Origin: Petroclostridium xylanilyticum
GTDB lineage: Bacteria > Bacillota > Clostridia > SK-Y3
Length of the DNA: 64,000 bases
Direction of reading: 5' to 3'
Assembly: GCF_002252565.1 (NCBI RefSeq)
Contig: NZ_NPML01000018.1
Span: 303,907-367,906, forward strand
Of this stretch, positions 31,643-41,500 are shown in pieces. Position 1 is the stretch's first letter, and the number at the start of each line of letters is the position of its first letter. The position numbers were made by a program, and so were the translations under genes. The notes beneath the pieces are model-generated. The model searched no databases. It was not told where the DNA came from and was given only the letters and a program-made list of their open reading frames with translations.

Positions 31643-33709
31643 ATGAACAGCAGTTTAGATAACATCATTACCAAAAAGACATCTCACGATGTTGGTGTTT
31701 TAATATTTCAATACCTAAATGATATTGAACCTCTAATCCAGCAGTCTCTCACTGCCGCAAAATTGAAAGACTTCTACGGGCTTAAAGGAAAGTATAACAA
31801 AGGACGTTTTGTCTGTCCGTTTCACCCCGGGGCAGATAACCCTACCTCTTTATCTTTAAATGACAACAAACGGAACTTTCACTGCAACGCCTGCGGTAAA
31901 AGCGGTACATACCTTGAATTTATCATGTATATGCAAAATTTCTCAGGTAGGAACAGCCTCAATGAAGCAAAAATTTTTGCCGCAAACAACTTTGCTGGCC
32001 TGAATCTAGGATTCAACTCAATCGCTGATTTTGAGCAGAAGTTAAAAGATAAAATACTGGAACGCTATCATAAAACAAATAGCCTTAGATATACCGACTA
32101 CTGTAATATCTGGCTGCTTCCTGAAAGATATTTTTCTAATGCAGCAGAATCACAAGGCCGCCAAATCCAAAGGGAAGAAGAACAAATAAAGCCTTCTTCC
32201 AAGGTTTGTCCTTCCAATTCTACAAACAAGCCCGGTTTTATACTGGAAGCACTGAACCTTGAAATGACCATTAGGCATCATAAAGCCCAGAATATAATTG
32301 ACAATGGGATTACTGATTATGATAAAGCAATTCAGGATGCTAAAAACAGTAAACTGATTAACGACTTTACTCAAAATGCAGATAAATTAAATTCTGTCGA
32401 TAAACTCTCTGATTTTATGAGTAAGAAATATAATATAGACATAGATACTGCTTTGAGATATGGACTTATCTATTTTGATAAGGCTAGCCAGAAGCAACTC
32501 TACTACAGTGATTTCTTTATGCTGAATAACAGAGTCCTGTTTCCCGTTCGAGACCATGAAACTGGCATAGTTGTCGGGTACCAGTGCCGACAAACAGATT
32601 TAAATGCTCCAAAACAGTACAAATACCTTAACGTGACCGATTATCAGGATAACTTGACAGCAAATAAAAACGGAACGGCTTTTAGAAATTTTGTTCCGTT
32701 TAAACCTGGAAACTTCCTTTTTAACCTTTACGAACTGAAGAATAAATGCATTAATGCATTATGGATTACAGAAGGCATTGCAGATGCAATAAAACTTTCC
32801 TGCATGGGATATGACGCTGTTTCTCCAGGGCAGGCAAACTTAACCGACTTTCAAATATATTTAATTGATAAATACTTCGGCAGAGATGTGGCTGTTAACC
32901 TGTTCTTTGATAATGATGAACATAAAGTTGGACAAAGCAAAAGCATTGCAGCCGCCTACCGCCTTTGGCAGTTTGGTTTCAGGAATATTAGAATTATAAG
33001 CACCTTTAAAGAACTGGGAAAAGATATTACCGATTGTTCCGTTAAACTGCGTGATGATAACATTCTAAGGCTTTTAATTAGCCTATGGGAAAAACAAGCC
33101 TATTCATTTACCCCTGCAAGTAATGAAGATTTAAATGCTCTATTAAAAACAGGCCTATATACTGAAAGTGATATTCTATCCATAAACCCAAGAAACATTA
33201 AACAAGTAATCGGTTTTGCTGAAGCACTTGTTAAGCATATAGATTTAAAGGATATGAATTATAAGCAACTTGCAGTATTAAAGAAATTATGCTGCTTTAG
33301 AGAAGAAGAAATAAAAATTCTCTTTAACCTTTCTACAAAAGATTATCATGACATGCAGGATACTGATGAAACAGAGAATGCCGTAAAAGAAAACAACAAT
33401 ACTAATACAGACAGTACTCAAGAAGAAAGAAATATAGAAGAAAACCTAATCAACATTTCTAAAGCACAACTGTTTCACCTTAAAAAGAGATTTGATTTAG
33501 ATTTAATTCAAAAAATAGACAGTAAATGTTCGAAAAAACAGATTGCGGCTATTGTAGGCAATATAATAAAAAATAAAGATTTTGATGTATGGGATTATAT
33601 CCCTAAAAATGAAAGTTACCATTCTTCAACTGGTATAGCCCCTATCACCGATATACTGGATGATGGCAACTTCACCCCTGTATATGACGATGTCAGTATT
33701 CCTTTTTAA
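31643..33709 (+). CDS. CHC2 zinc-finger/TOPRIM DNA primase-like protein
   Basis: A 688-aa protein of plasmid or phage type. The N-terminal zinc finger is C58, H61, C81, C84 (VCPFH ... FHCNACGKSG), the DnaG CHC2 layout. A linker with unrelated sequence follows, then a TOPRIM domain with the catalytic glutamate in WITEGIADA (about residue 375) and aspartates in FFDNDEH (about 421). There is no helicase motif, so it is a primase only. It probably makes RNA primers for replication of a mobile element; the ParM-ParR pair is 1.3 kb away. It has its own promoter and runs opposite to most of the island. Confidence 0.85.
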   Translation: MNSSLDNIITKKTSHDVGVLIFQYLNDIEPLIQQSLTAAKLKDFYGLKGKYNKGRFVCPFHPGADNPTSLSLNDNKRNFHCNACGKSGTYLEFIMYMQNFSGRNSLNEAKIFAANNFAGLNLGFNSIADFEQKLKDKILERYHKTNSLRYTDYCNIWLLPERYFSNAAESQGRQIQREEEQIKPSSKVCPSNSTNKPGFILEALNLEMTIRHHKAQNIIDNGITDYDKAIQDAKNSKLINDFTQNADKLNSVDKLSDFMSKKYNIDIDTALRYGLIYFDKASQKQLYYSDFFMLNNRVLFPVRDHETGIVVGYQCRQTDLNAPKQYKYLNVTDYQDNLTANKNGTAFRNFVPFKPGNFLFNLYELKNKCINALWITEGIADAIKLSCMGYDAVSPGQANLTDFQIYLIDKYFGRDVAVNLFFDNDEHKVGQSKSIAAAYRLWQFGFRNIRIISTFKELGKDITDCSVKLRDDNILRLLISLWEKQAYSFTPASNEDLNALLKTGLYTESDILSINPRNIKQVIGFAEALVKHIDLKDMNYKQLAVLKKLCCFREEEIKILFNLSTKDYHDMQDTDETENAVKENNNTNTDSTQEERNIEENLINISKAQLFHLKKRFDLDLIQKIDSKCSKKQIAAIVGNIIKNKDFDVWDYIPKNESYHSSTGIAPITDILDDGNFTPVYDDVSIPF

Positions 33710-33808
33710 TATGCCATAGTTCTAAAAATTATTTTTATACAAAAAAACTTGACTTTACAAACCATAATTCTGTATCCTGTTTAAAATCAAATGAAAGGAC
33801 GTGGTTAT

Positions 33809-34096
33809 ATGAAAGCCAAGAATTTAAAACAAGAAATTAAGAATATCCTTTCTGCAATAGACAAGAACTTTGGTAAAGACTCAAGGGAATACCAGGATGC
33901 CGAATATTACCTTGACATACTTGAAACTGTTTACCATTATAACTACAACGACGGGATAGACTTGCTGAATGAGTTAAAGCAATTGCTAAGCAACTTATCA
34001 GATAAAATGCCCGAACTGGCACCTGAAAGGTTCTCACAGCAATATCCAGATGTAAGTGAGATGATAAAATATCTAGAAGAATGGTTACCTGATTAA
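33809..34096 (+). CDS. Hypothetical 95-aa protein downstream of the primase
   Basis: ATG 33809 (MKAKNLKQEIKNILSAID) has AAAGGA upstream; the first in-frame ATG at 33791 lies inside that site. The protein is helical and acidic and ends MIKYLEEWLPD. It is 100 bp after the primase and is closed by a strong terminator. Unknown function; its position suggests an element maintenance gene. Confidence 0.55.
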   Translation: MKAKNLKQEIKNILSAIDKNFGKDSREYQDAEYYLDILETVYHYNYNDGIDLLNELKQLLSNLSDKMPELAPERFSQQYPDVSEMIKYLEEWLPD

Positions 34097-34104
34097 TATT
34101 TTTT

Positions 34105-34147
34105 AAAGGCTTTCAGTTTTTGCTGGAAAGCCTTTTTTATTTTTTTA
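34105..34147 (+). terminator. Terminator after the 95-aa gene
   Basis: AAGGCTTTCAG/CTGGAAAGCCTT stem with a 5-6 base loop, followed by TTTTTTATTTTTTTA. Confidence 0.88.
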
Positions 34148-34802
34148 TAAGATTCAATGGGTAAGAAAAAATAATGCTCATATTATTTATGATTAAACCT
34201 AGTTTCTCTTCACTCTAATCTAAAATTGCTCTTTACCTGTTCAAACTATGTTTTTAGAATCACTTTTTTGCTCGTTAAATCTTTAAAATCGTTTCTAAAC
34301 CCTTTACCTGTTTAAAACTATGCATTTGCTCTGTTTTTTATAGAAAAAGAATGATTTCTAATAATTTATCTTACTTATTTTCTTATAAGGAAAACATTTC
34401 TAAAATCGAGTTTTACACTTCATGCTCCTGAAAAGAAAATTGCTTTTTATACAAAATAGGGAAAGAAACTGCAACAAAGCAATCTCTTCCCCTATTTTGC
34501 CCATTTACCAACTACATTCTCCAGAATGCATTCTAAATATAGCATATCCTAAAATTATTTGTAAAGAAGTATACCTTTAATTTTAATTATCCTCGAATTA
34601 TAGTTCCTTTTAGTTCCTAACTTTTTATTCCAGTTCTTTTTGGGACTTTGTATTATGGAATAAGGAATTAGGAGAAAGGGGGCAAGGAGGAATAAGGCTT
34701 AACATAAGGAAATTTATGGCTTATTCAATGTCTCTCCACCTATACTTTTATACAAGAAAAAAGCAGGAAGTCTTAAACTTCACTGCTTGTAAAGGTTAAA
34801 GT
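34148..34802. other. 650-bp gap with repeats and hairpins
   Basis: It contains two direct repeats of TTTACCTGTT...AAACTATG (near 34230 and 34309), a hairpin CAAAATAGGG/CCCTATTTTG (34452-34499), TAGTTCC-type repeats near 34600-34650 and a purine-rich stretch near 34660-34700. The terminator of parR closes it. No gene. Confidence 0.5.
34755..34790 (-). terminator. Terminator of the parM-parR operon
   Basis: AAGCAG/CTGCTT arms with an inner GAAGT/ACTTC pairing; on the minus strand followed by TTTTTTC. Confidence 0.7.
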
Positions 34803-35093
34803 CTATAGATTATCAAACATATCAAATATATCGTTAGGCAATTCATGTTGTATGCAACTATCATTCTCTTTTCCCTTGTTTTCTATGGTAATTCCTCCGC
34901 ATTCTGCTATTGCTTCTTTTACAGCCTGTTTAATTATTTCCTTATCTAGGCCCTTATCCCTTTCTCCTATATAACTTAACACTGCCTTAATTACATAATC
35001 TGTTTTGTACTTTTGTGCAGAAAGTATGTTATATACTTTGACATCCTCCTCCCTATCCATAGAAAAAGATAGGTTTATTCGTTTTGTTGCCAT
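34803..35093 (-). CDS. parR: ParR-like centromere-binding protein
   Basis: A 96-aa protein whose N-terminus (MATKRINLSFSMDREEDVKV) has the ribbon-helix-helix pattern of a beta strand followed by helices (YNILSAQKYKTDYVIKAVLSYI). It directly follows the ParM-like gene (4-bp gap), the order parM then parR that is typical of type II partition systems. The acidic C-terminal tail (LPNDIFDMFDNL) fits the ParR segment that contacts the ParM filament. Symbol assigned by context. Confidence 0.7.
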   Translation of the reverse strand: MATKRINLSFSMDREEDVKVYNILSAQKYKTDYVIKAVLSYIGERDKGLDKEIIKQAVKEAIAECGGITIENKGKENDSCIQHELPNDIFDMFDNL

Positions 35094-35097
35094 AAAA

Positions 35098-36009
35098 TCA
35101 CCTTCTTAGTTCTTGTTCCAGCAAAATCTTATATCCACGTGCATTAGCAAACTGGTCAAGGTTTTCTATATATTTTACTCTATCAGAAGACTCTATATAT
35201 TTCTTCAACATCATACCCCCGCCACCAACGATTATTGTTGGGTTTCTGAATTCAAAACCGTATTCCAAAATCTTTGTCAGCAAATTCTCTACATATTCTC
35301 TTGCTTTTATTTCTATCATTTTATTTATATCTGCATCAAATAAAACTGGCTGCTTACCTAAGATAATATCCTGTATCTGCTTTTCTGTCAGATTAATATT
35401 TATTTTTAATAATTCCTGCTGTATGGATGCAAACAATGTGATTGTACCGTTCGGCAGCGAATAGCAGGATGCCGTATTAATTATCCCGTTTTCTACTATG
35501 AAAAAATCTGTAGTATAGCCACCGATATCAATTACGTTTGCTACTGATACATTTTTATAGTCTTTGTAGATATTAATAAAGGCTGCGTAACCTTGGGGGT
35601 ATACCCTGCAATCAACAATATTAACCGCATAATCGCTTCCATTAAAACTAAACTTGATATTGTCCCTTATAAAGTATTCCCTGAATTTATGTTTCATTTT
35701 GCCGTAGTAAATGATAGGAAGCCCCACACCTAAAAGTACATCTGCTTTCGGTTCTATTCCTGCTTTGTTTATTGCATCTGCTATTGCAGCCAAAGATAAT
35801 ATAAATGCATCCTGATTCCGAGTCTTATCTAATTGAACACTCGACCTGTTGTTTCCTATGCTGTAATAAACACCTTGATATATAAGAAGATTTTGTTTTG
35901 TAATAGACTCTACATCAGATTTTGTAAAGCCCGACTGACAACTAAAACCCTCACTGCTTTTAGTATAAGCATTTCCATTGTCTACTCCTAAGATAATCTT
36001 ATTCTCCAT
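35098..36009 (-). CDS. parM: ParM/Alp-type actin-like segregation ATPase
   Basis: A 303-aa actin-like ATPase. Phosphate-1 motif GVDNGNAYTK near the N-terminus, phosphate-2 NVIDIGGYTTDFF, and adenosine motif IIVGGGGMML near the C-terminus. These are the actin/Hsp70 nucleotide ligands in the arrangement seen in plasmid ParM. The filament would push apart plasmid or element copies bound by ParR. This shows that part of the island is, or was, an autonomously replicating element. The start has GGAGG. Confidence 0.85.
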   Translation of the reverse strand: MENKIILGVDNGNAYTKSSEGFSCQSGFTKSDVESITKQNLLIYQGVYYSIGNNRSSVQLDKTRNQDAFILSLAAIADAINKAGIEPKADVLLGVGLPIIYYGKMKHKFREYFIRDNIKFSFNGSDYAVNIVDCRVYPQGYAAFINIYKDYKNVSVANVIDIGGYTTDFFIVENGIINTASCYSLPNGTITLFASIQQELLKININLTEKQIQDIILGKQPVLFDADINKMIEIKAREYVENLLTKILEYGFEFRNPTIIVGGGGMMLKKYIESSDRVKYIENLDQFANARGYKILLEQELRR

Positions 36010-36528
36010 GAAAATTCCTCCATTTCTTTGATAAATTTAAGTTCGCTATAGTTCTTTTAGTAAATTAATCTTTAAAATTTCAAGTCTGTTTTACAAAAAA
36101 ATTGCTTACCTGAATTGGTAAGCATACAAATATATTGTAACGGAGGTATTCAATTCTGATTTAATAAAATACCTTTTTATTAATAGGCGATTATTTTATA
36201 TTAAATCATCAAATACATTTTCAAGTGTTTTTATCATCTTTTCCCTAAATCCTTTTCCCTTTCTTCTTATCCCTTTTCTTATTATATATGTATTTAATAA
36301 AATCCCTCGACCCTCTGACACTACAGCATTTATATGGATTTTTAAGCGACAAAAACTAGTTTAAGGTATTAGGCAAAAGGTACATGGGCTAAGGGATTAA
36401 TATGTATAATATGAATTCTTAACCCTTTTGCCCTTCAGTAATTACTTTACAAAAATTTTACTATCAGAATTTGACTTACCCCTAACCCTTTGTATAATGT
36501 AAAAAATCGATTTGAAAGGATGAGTTAT
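36010..36528. other. 520-bp gap, candidate parC region
   Basis: Directly upstream of parM. It holds TATAGTTCTTTTAGTAA-type repeats similar to those on the other side of parR (near 34600), a hairpin GCTTACC/GGTAAGC (36104-36123), and a purine-rich stretch near 36360-36400. ParR binding sites often lie here. The similarity is weak. Confidence 0.35.
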
Positions 36529-36933
36529 ATGTGCGAAAATTTACTCATAAAGGATTTTAGGACGCTTAAGGTTTGGCAGAAGGCAAATAGTCTTGAGCAG
36601 GAAATAGGAGAATTGGTTAAAGGGTTTCCGAGTCATGAACAATATCGACTTGTCGACCAAATCATTAGAAGCAGTCGCAGCATCTCTGCAAACATCGCAG
36701 AGGGAAATACACAACTGTTTATCAAACGGGAATTATTTCATGCCAATGCTGCCCTTGGCAGTTGTGGTGAAACGAGAAACCATCTGTTAACAGCATATCA
36801 GAACAACTATATAAGTAAAGAACAATTCAAGATTTTAGATGAGAAATTTCTGGAACTAATAAAAATGCTGTATGGATACATAAAAAGTCTAAAATCTAAC
36901 TTAGATAATGAATCTGATGCTGCTGAACCCTAA
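36529..36933 (+). CDS. Four-helix-bundle protein (S23/IVP family)
   Basis: A 134-aa helical protein. Signature: DFRTLKVWQKANSLEQEI at the N-terminus, then QIIRSSRSISANIAEGN, the core of the S23-type four-helix bundle family first described from 23S rRNA intervening sequences. GAAAGGA precedes ATG 36529. Members often bind nucleic acid and one branch (bAvd) works with diversity-generating reverse transcriptases, but no reverse transcriptase is present here. Role unknown. Confidence 0.85.
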   Translation: MCENLLIKDFRTLKVWQKANSLEQEIGELVKGFPSHEQYRLVDQIIRSSRSISANIAEGNTQLFIKRELFHANAALGSCGETRNHLLTAYQNNYISKEQFKILDEKFLELIKMLYGYIKSLKSNLDNESDAAEP

Positions 36934-37054
36934 TACTAATTGGTTGAATTAAAATGTCTTTACTTATTCCTAATCCCTTTAACCTTTAATTCTTTAGCCC
37001 CTTGTACCATCTCTATAGGATAGCGTAAAATATTATTGGAAAGGAAGTGAAGAT

Positions 37055-37615
37055 GTGACTCCTGAAACGAAAATAGTAAGCCTTGAAGAGTTTTTAGAAA
37101 TGGACAAGGGAGAAGATAGACTTGAATACTTTAATGGTGAAGTAATCTATCTTCCTTCCCCATCAGTAGACCATCAGCGAATTCTGTTAAATATTGCAGC
37201 AGAATTCAGGAATTATTTTAGGAGCAAATCTTGTGAGGTATTCATCTCCCCACTGGATGTCTGGTTAACAAATAAAGACAAAACTGACATAGTAAAAGTT
37301 CAGCCTGATTTAATGGTGGTTTGTGATAAAACTGGATTAATGGAAAACGTATATGAGGGTGTACCAGCCTTAATTATTGAAATAATTTCTACTTCTAATC
37401 AAACCCATGACAGAATAAGAAAGTATATTACTTATATGGAATTTGGCATAAAAGAATATTGGATGATAAATCCAAAACTTAAAACTATTGAAGTATATAT
37501 ATTTGAGGAAGATGAGTATAAACAGACTGCTATTTACAAAGGCGATGATTGTGCAGTATCTCAAACTTTTTCTGGGCTAAAGGTTCACTTAGAAGAAGTT
37601 TTTACAAACGAATAA
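37055..37615 (+). CDS. Uma2-family (DUF820) putative endonuclease
   Basis: A 186-aa protein with the Uma2 layout: SLEEFLEMDKGEDRLEYFNG at the N-terminus (E of the fold), VQPDLMVVCDKTGL (PD motif), ALIIEIISTSNQTHDR (E-x-I) and YMEFGIKEYWMINP (K/EYW motif). This is the PD-(D/E)XK core of DUF820. GTG start at 37055 with AAAGGAAG upstream. Cellular function not established. Widespread in cyanobacteria and Firmicutes. Confidence 0.88.
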   Translation: MTPETKIVSLEEFLEMDKGEDRLEYFNGEVIYLPSPSVDHQRILLNIAAEFRNYFRSKSCEVFISPLDVWLTNKDKTDIVKVQPDLMVVCDKTGLMENVYEGVPALIIEIISTSNQTHDRIRKYITYMEFGIKEYWMINPKLKTIEVYIFEEDEYKQTAIYKGDDCAVSQTFSGLKVHLEEVFTNE

Positions 37616-37815
37616 GATTTAACTTTTACAGACTGTTAAGAAAAAACGGCTTGGAAAGACCGCTAAATCTCCAAAGCACTCAAAAAATCTTAATAGCCCT
37701 ATTTATTAAAAGGTTCTAGGGTTGAGGTGTCGACGCACTTCAGTTTTCACTTTTGTTTAAATATTATAGTACATTCTATGCTTACTTTTCATAACTATAT
37801 TACAAATACCTTAGC

Positions 37816-37875
37816 CCCGTAATGTACCTTGAATGCCTATAATGCACCTGAATTTCCAGTAACATGCCCTAAACC
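37816..37875. repeat. Iteron array A: three 20-bp units
   Basis: Units at 37816 (CCCGTAATGTACCTTGAATG), 37836 and 37856, contiguous and in the same orientation. They share the core pattern CC-GTAAnnTnCC. The spacing of exactly 20 bp is seen directly; what binds them is inference. Confidence 0.55.
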
Positions 37876-37892
37876 CTTTAACCTAAATTCGT

Positions 37893-38063
37893 TTAATCAA
37901 CCCAAATCCCTAATCGTTCCCAAGTCCTCCGTTTTGCGATAGTGATTCGGTCATATTTTAGAGCACTTTTAGGAATACTAACAGGCATAGCCTTTATAAT
38001 GTTTTTTCCTTTTGCTTCAGTAATCACTTTCTTGAGTTCATCCCATGTCAATTTCTTTTCCAT
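37893..38063 (-). CDS. 56-aa hypothetical protein
   Basis: ATG 38063 (MEKKLTWDELKKVITEAK) with AAAGGTG about 10 nt upstream. A helical N-terminus is followed by PVSIPKSALKYDRITIAKR and WERLGIWVD. It lies between two iteron arrays. No family recognised. It may be a small DNA-binding or phage-type protein. Confidence 0.4.
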   Translation of the reverse strand: MEKKLTWDELKKVITEAKGKNIIKAMPVSIPKSALKYDRITIAKRRTWERLGIWVD

Positions 38064-38228
38064 ATTGCATTACACACCTTTCAATTGATGCTTTAGTTCC
38101 ATAAAGTCCCTGATGACTCATGTCTTCTTTTAAATGTGCTTGATTCTCATTAATCAACTAATCATTCTTAATAATCATATAATACTCAGCACTCTTAAAC
38201 CTTTTTACCTATTTCTTTAATTCATAAT

Positions 38229-38288
38229 TCCTATAATTTCATAAAAATTCCGTAATATACCCTGTATTCCCGTAACGTACTTGAAATG
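38229..38288. repeat. Iteron array B: three 20-bp units
   Basis: Units at 38229, 38249 and 38269 (CCCGTAACGTACTTGAAATG), contiguous, same orientation as array A and with a shared core. Followed by GGGATAGGGATAAG, echoing the GGGTTAAGGGG that follows the iterons at 46408. Confidence 0.5.
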
Positions 38289-38542
38289 CCCGGGATAGGG
38301 ATAAGTTTCTAGGATTAAGAGTTAAGAAGTTATTTAACTTTTTTCTATTACTATATCGATATTATTATATTCGAAATATAAATAAGACGTCTAATCTCCT
38401 CAATTCTTACACCTTAATGCTCTTATCTTAAAAACAAATAACCTCGTAGCAAATTAGGAATTATCCTGCATCTACTACACTGAGTTAAATTTATTAGTTT
38501 ACTCTAGTGCATAAAGGTATGTGTCAAAGGTATCTTTAGATA

Positions 38543-41500
38543 TCACTCATCAAATTCAGTTATGTTTCCGTCCAGTCCTGAGTCAGTTATATAATATACC
38601 CCTGAAAAAGTTGGTATAGAATATACTTGCTTATCCAACATTGTAGCACTAAATATTCTTTTTTCTCCTAAGACAGTCCAAAAAATTTTGTAATCATTTA
38701 AATTTAAAAACTTAAACAAAGATTCCTTGTTAATAAGAAAGCCTAATTCTTCATTACATAATTCCATTGTATCAAAGCAAATTAAATTATTATTATAATC
38801 ATATAATGCTGAGTTTTCGTCACCATACTTCAGTCCTAAATCCTTAATAATGTCTTCACATGGTTTATACCACCCAAAGCCGTCTTCTGTAGAATAATCA
38901 TTTCCCATTTCACGAAAATATCTCTCAACTGGTACCATAACTTTACCTAAAATATTATGTTTGTTCGGTTCAATAATTTCTCTCCACTTAACACCATTAT
39001 AATAGTCCTTTTTAAAAAAATCATATGCTGTTGAATAGTAATACTCTCTATTAAATAATGATGTTCCTTCTGAACATTCTGGCAACTCTATTTCCATAAA
39101 GTTTATGTTTTTTAGTTGCTCAATTATGCTATTAAACTCTTTTGACTTTACTATATAACTTTTTATACTTATCCAGAAATTTTTTTGTGGATAATCATAT
39201 TTTTTTCTTCCAATTTCCGTTAGTTCAGTCCAGTTATAAAATCCATCTAATAGTAACCATTTATTTTTCTCTATAGGTAAATTTATTAATTCTGCAATAT
39301 TAGGCACATCAGAAAAATCCTTCAACCATAATTCATTTTCTATATCAAAATTTTTATAAATTTGACTTACATTAATGAAAAATTTAGGTTTTATCCTATC
39401 TTTTTTTATTATTACAGTTGGGTCAATATCACGAATGCATGGTTCAAATGAGCCTGGGCAAAAAATTTGTTCTCTATTTCTCCAACTCCAAGGAGCAACC
39501 ATTGTATAATTATCAGAAACCTGTGCTGCCAATTCGTGCAATGCTATCCATTGGTACTTCTTACCTATTCGTTCGTTTGATTCAAAATCTGTACTGTAAA
39601 TTCTTCTTTCTAATTCCCAATCATATTTACCATGTTTCTCCACATCATATCCTAAATCAAAAATTCTTTTTATTGCAATATTCATTAAATCTATTGGATG
39701 TAATTGTTTCCAACTCTTGAAATATGATTGGAACGTATATCTTCCAAAGTCACCGTATCCACCAGGCTTACCGTCTCTTGAGTATTCTACTTTCATTGAA
39801 TTTAAAATACGGTTTTGAGACCAATAATAATCCTTAAAACTCTCACTATTATAATCATACTTATATTTCTTTATTTCGTTATCTGCTGGTATTGAAGGAA
39901 AAGTACTCTTATAAGGAGGTTTTATTTTATTTATATCAATATTTAATTCAACACCTTTATAAATAGTATATTCTATAATATTCCTTGCATAGTCTCTCAA
40001 GAGAATATGTGGATATACTTCGTCCTTATTAAATATATTATCATACACAAAAAGAGATAGTTGCTTTAGATTTTCTATATTAGTTTCTTTTACAGCACAC
40101 CCATAGGCGATTGCATACAGTCTTTCCTTTATATAAGGGTCATCAATGTCTTTAAACATATTTAAAAGATTTGTTACAAGATTACTTCTATGCGTTAAGA
40201 GATTTATTATTGCTTTAGTACAACAATCTCTAAAATTCCTATTAGGGGTACACAAAAACCAAGATAACATAATTGCTGCACATTCTATGACATCATCACT
40301 TATTTGTTCTTTATCTTCATCTAACATAGCCCAGTCAATAAGCCTACTAATAGATGACGTATCATCATTGTAGATTCCGTTAAACAATGGTACGAATATT
40401 GCATCTCTATCAGGCATTTGAATTGAATATAAAGTCCTAAATGTTCGTTTGGCATTAAAAGGATGTTTAGGTCGAATAGAAAGTAAAATTATAGTGTTCC
40501 AAAATTCTTCAAATGTTCCTTTGTATTTGCGAACACACTCGTTTACATAGTCAATTACCTTATCCTTTATTGAATCTTCCTTTCTCCAATGAAGACTATT
40601 TATAAATGCCATTATTGTATCATAACTGTCAGCACTATCAGCAAGCAACTCATATATTTCCATATTTATTTTTTCTGGTGCTTGTATAGCCAATGCTTCT
40701 ATTATCCCTTGTCTATTCCTTATTTTCTCATCTTTTATTAGTTTCCTAATATTATCTATAGAAAAATCATCTACTATATAAGAAACCACCATATGTTCTT
40801 CTAATTTTTCATAAGTAATATAGATATAGTCTTCGCCATCATATGAAATGTTTTTTGTTAATATACCTTCAGAAATTAATCCTTCAATAACATTACCTTC
40901 TATGTTGTATTTCTTTTGTGATTTTATTATTAAATCAATAATTTTGTCAATTTTTATATAATTATTAAGGCAATTATTTGAAATTCTATATTTTACAATC
41001 TCCTCAATAACACTTTTAACAAAAGGTATATATTCATAATAGTTGTATTTTTTAGATAAATTGTAATTGATTTTTTTTATGTAATTGTCAAACACCGTAC
41101 TTATAGAAATATCTGAAATAAAATCCACATTGTTTTCAACACTTTTGCAAAACAACAGTAAAAATAGAGGATTGCTAAACTCTGGGTTCATTAGTGGTAC
41201 ATTAGGTTGCGGTATCTTATAAAATTCAAAGAATTTTTTCATTGCAGCATATTCTACATTTCTAAATCCGTAATGAGTAATTTTTACTAAAGAATCATTT
41301 AAATATTCATTATCACCTATTATAGCCTTCAAGTATGTAGTTCTTATAGACAATACAAGTCCTAAATATTCATATTTTTTTATTTTTTCTATAACCCCAG
41401 CCAAATAGTTTGGCCATAAATCCTTTCCTCCACCCTCATTAATTGCATCAATAAAAATTATTAGTCTTGATTTTTGATTTTTTCCTATAATGTTTAAACT

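Larger units (their letters stand above)
37616..38542. other. 930-bp gap with a small gene and two iteron triplets
   Basis: It holds the 56-aa gene at 37893-38063 and 20-bp iteron arrays at 37816-37875 and 38229-38288, annotated separately. Two weak inverted stretches near 37640-37740. Purine-rich GGGATAGGGATAAG follows the second array. Confidence 0.6.

Noticed and set aside
36529-36933. Diversity-generating retroelement accessory protein (bAvd)
   Set aside because: The four-helix-bundle fold fits, but no reverse transcriptase, template repeat or variable repeat is present nearby.
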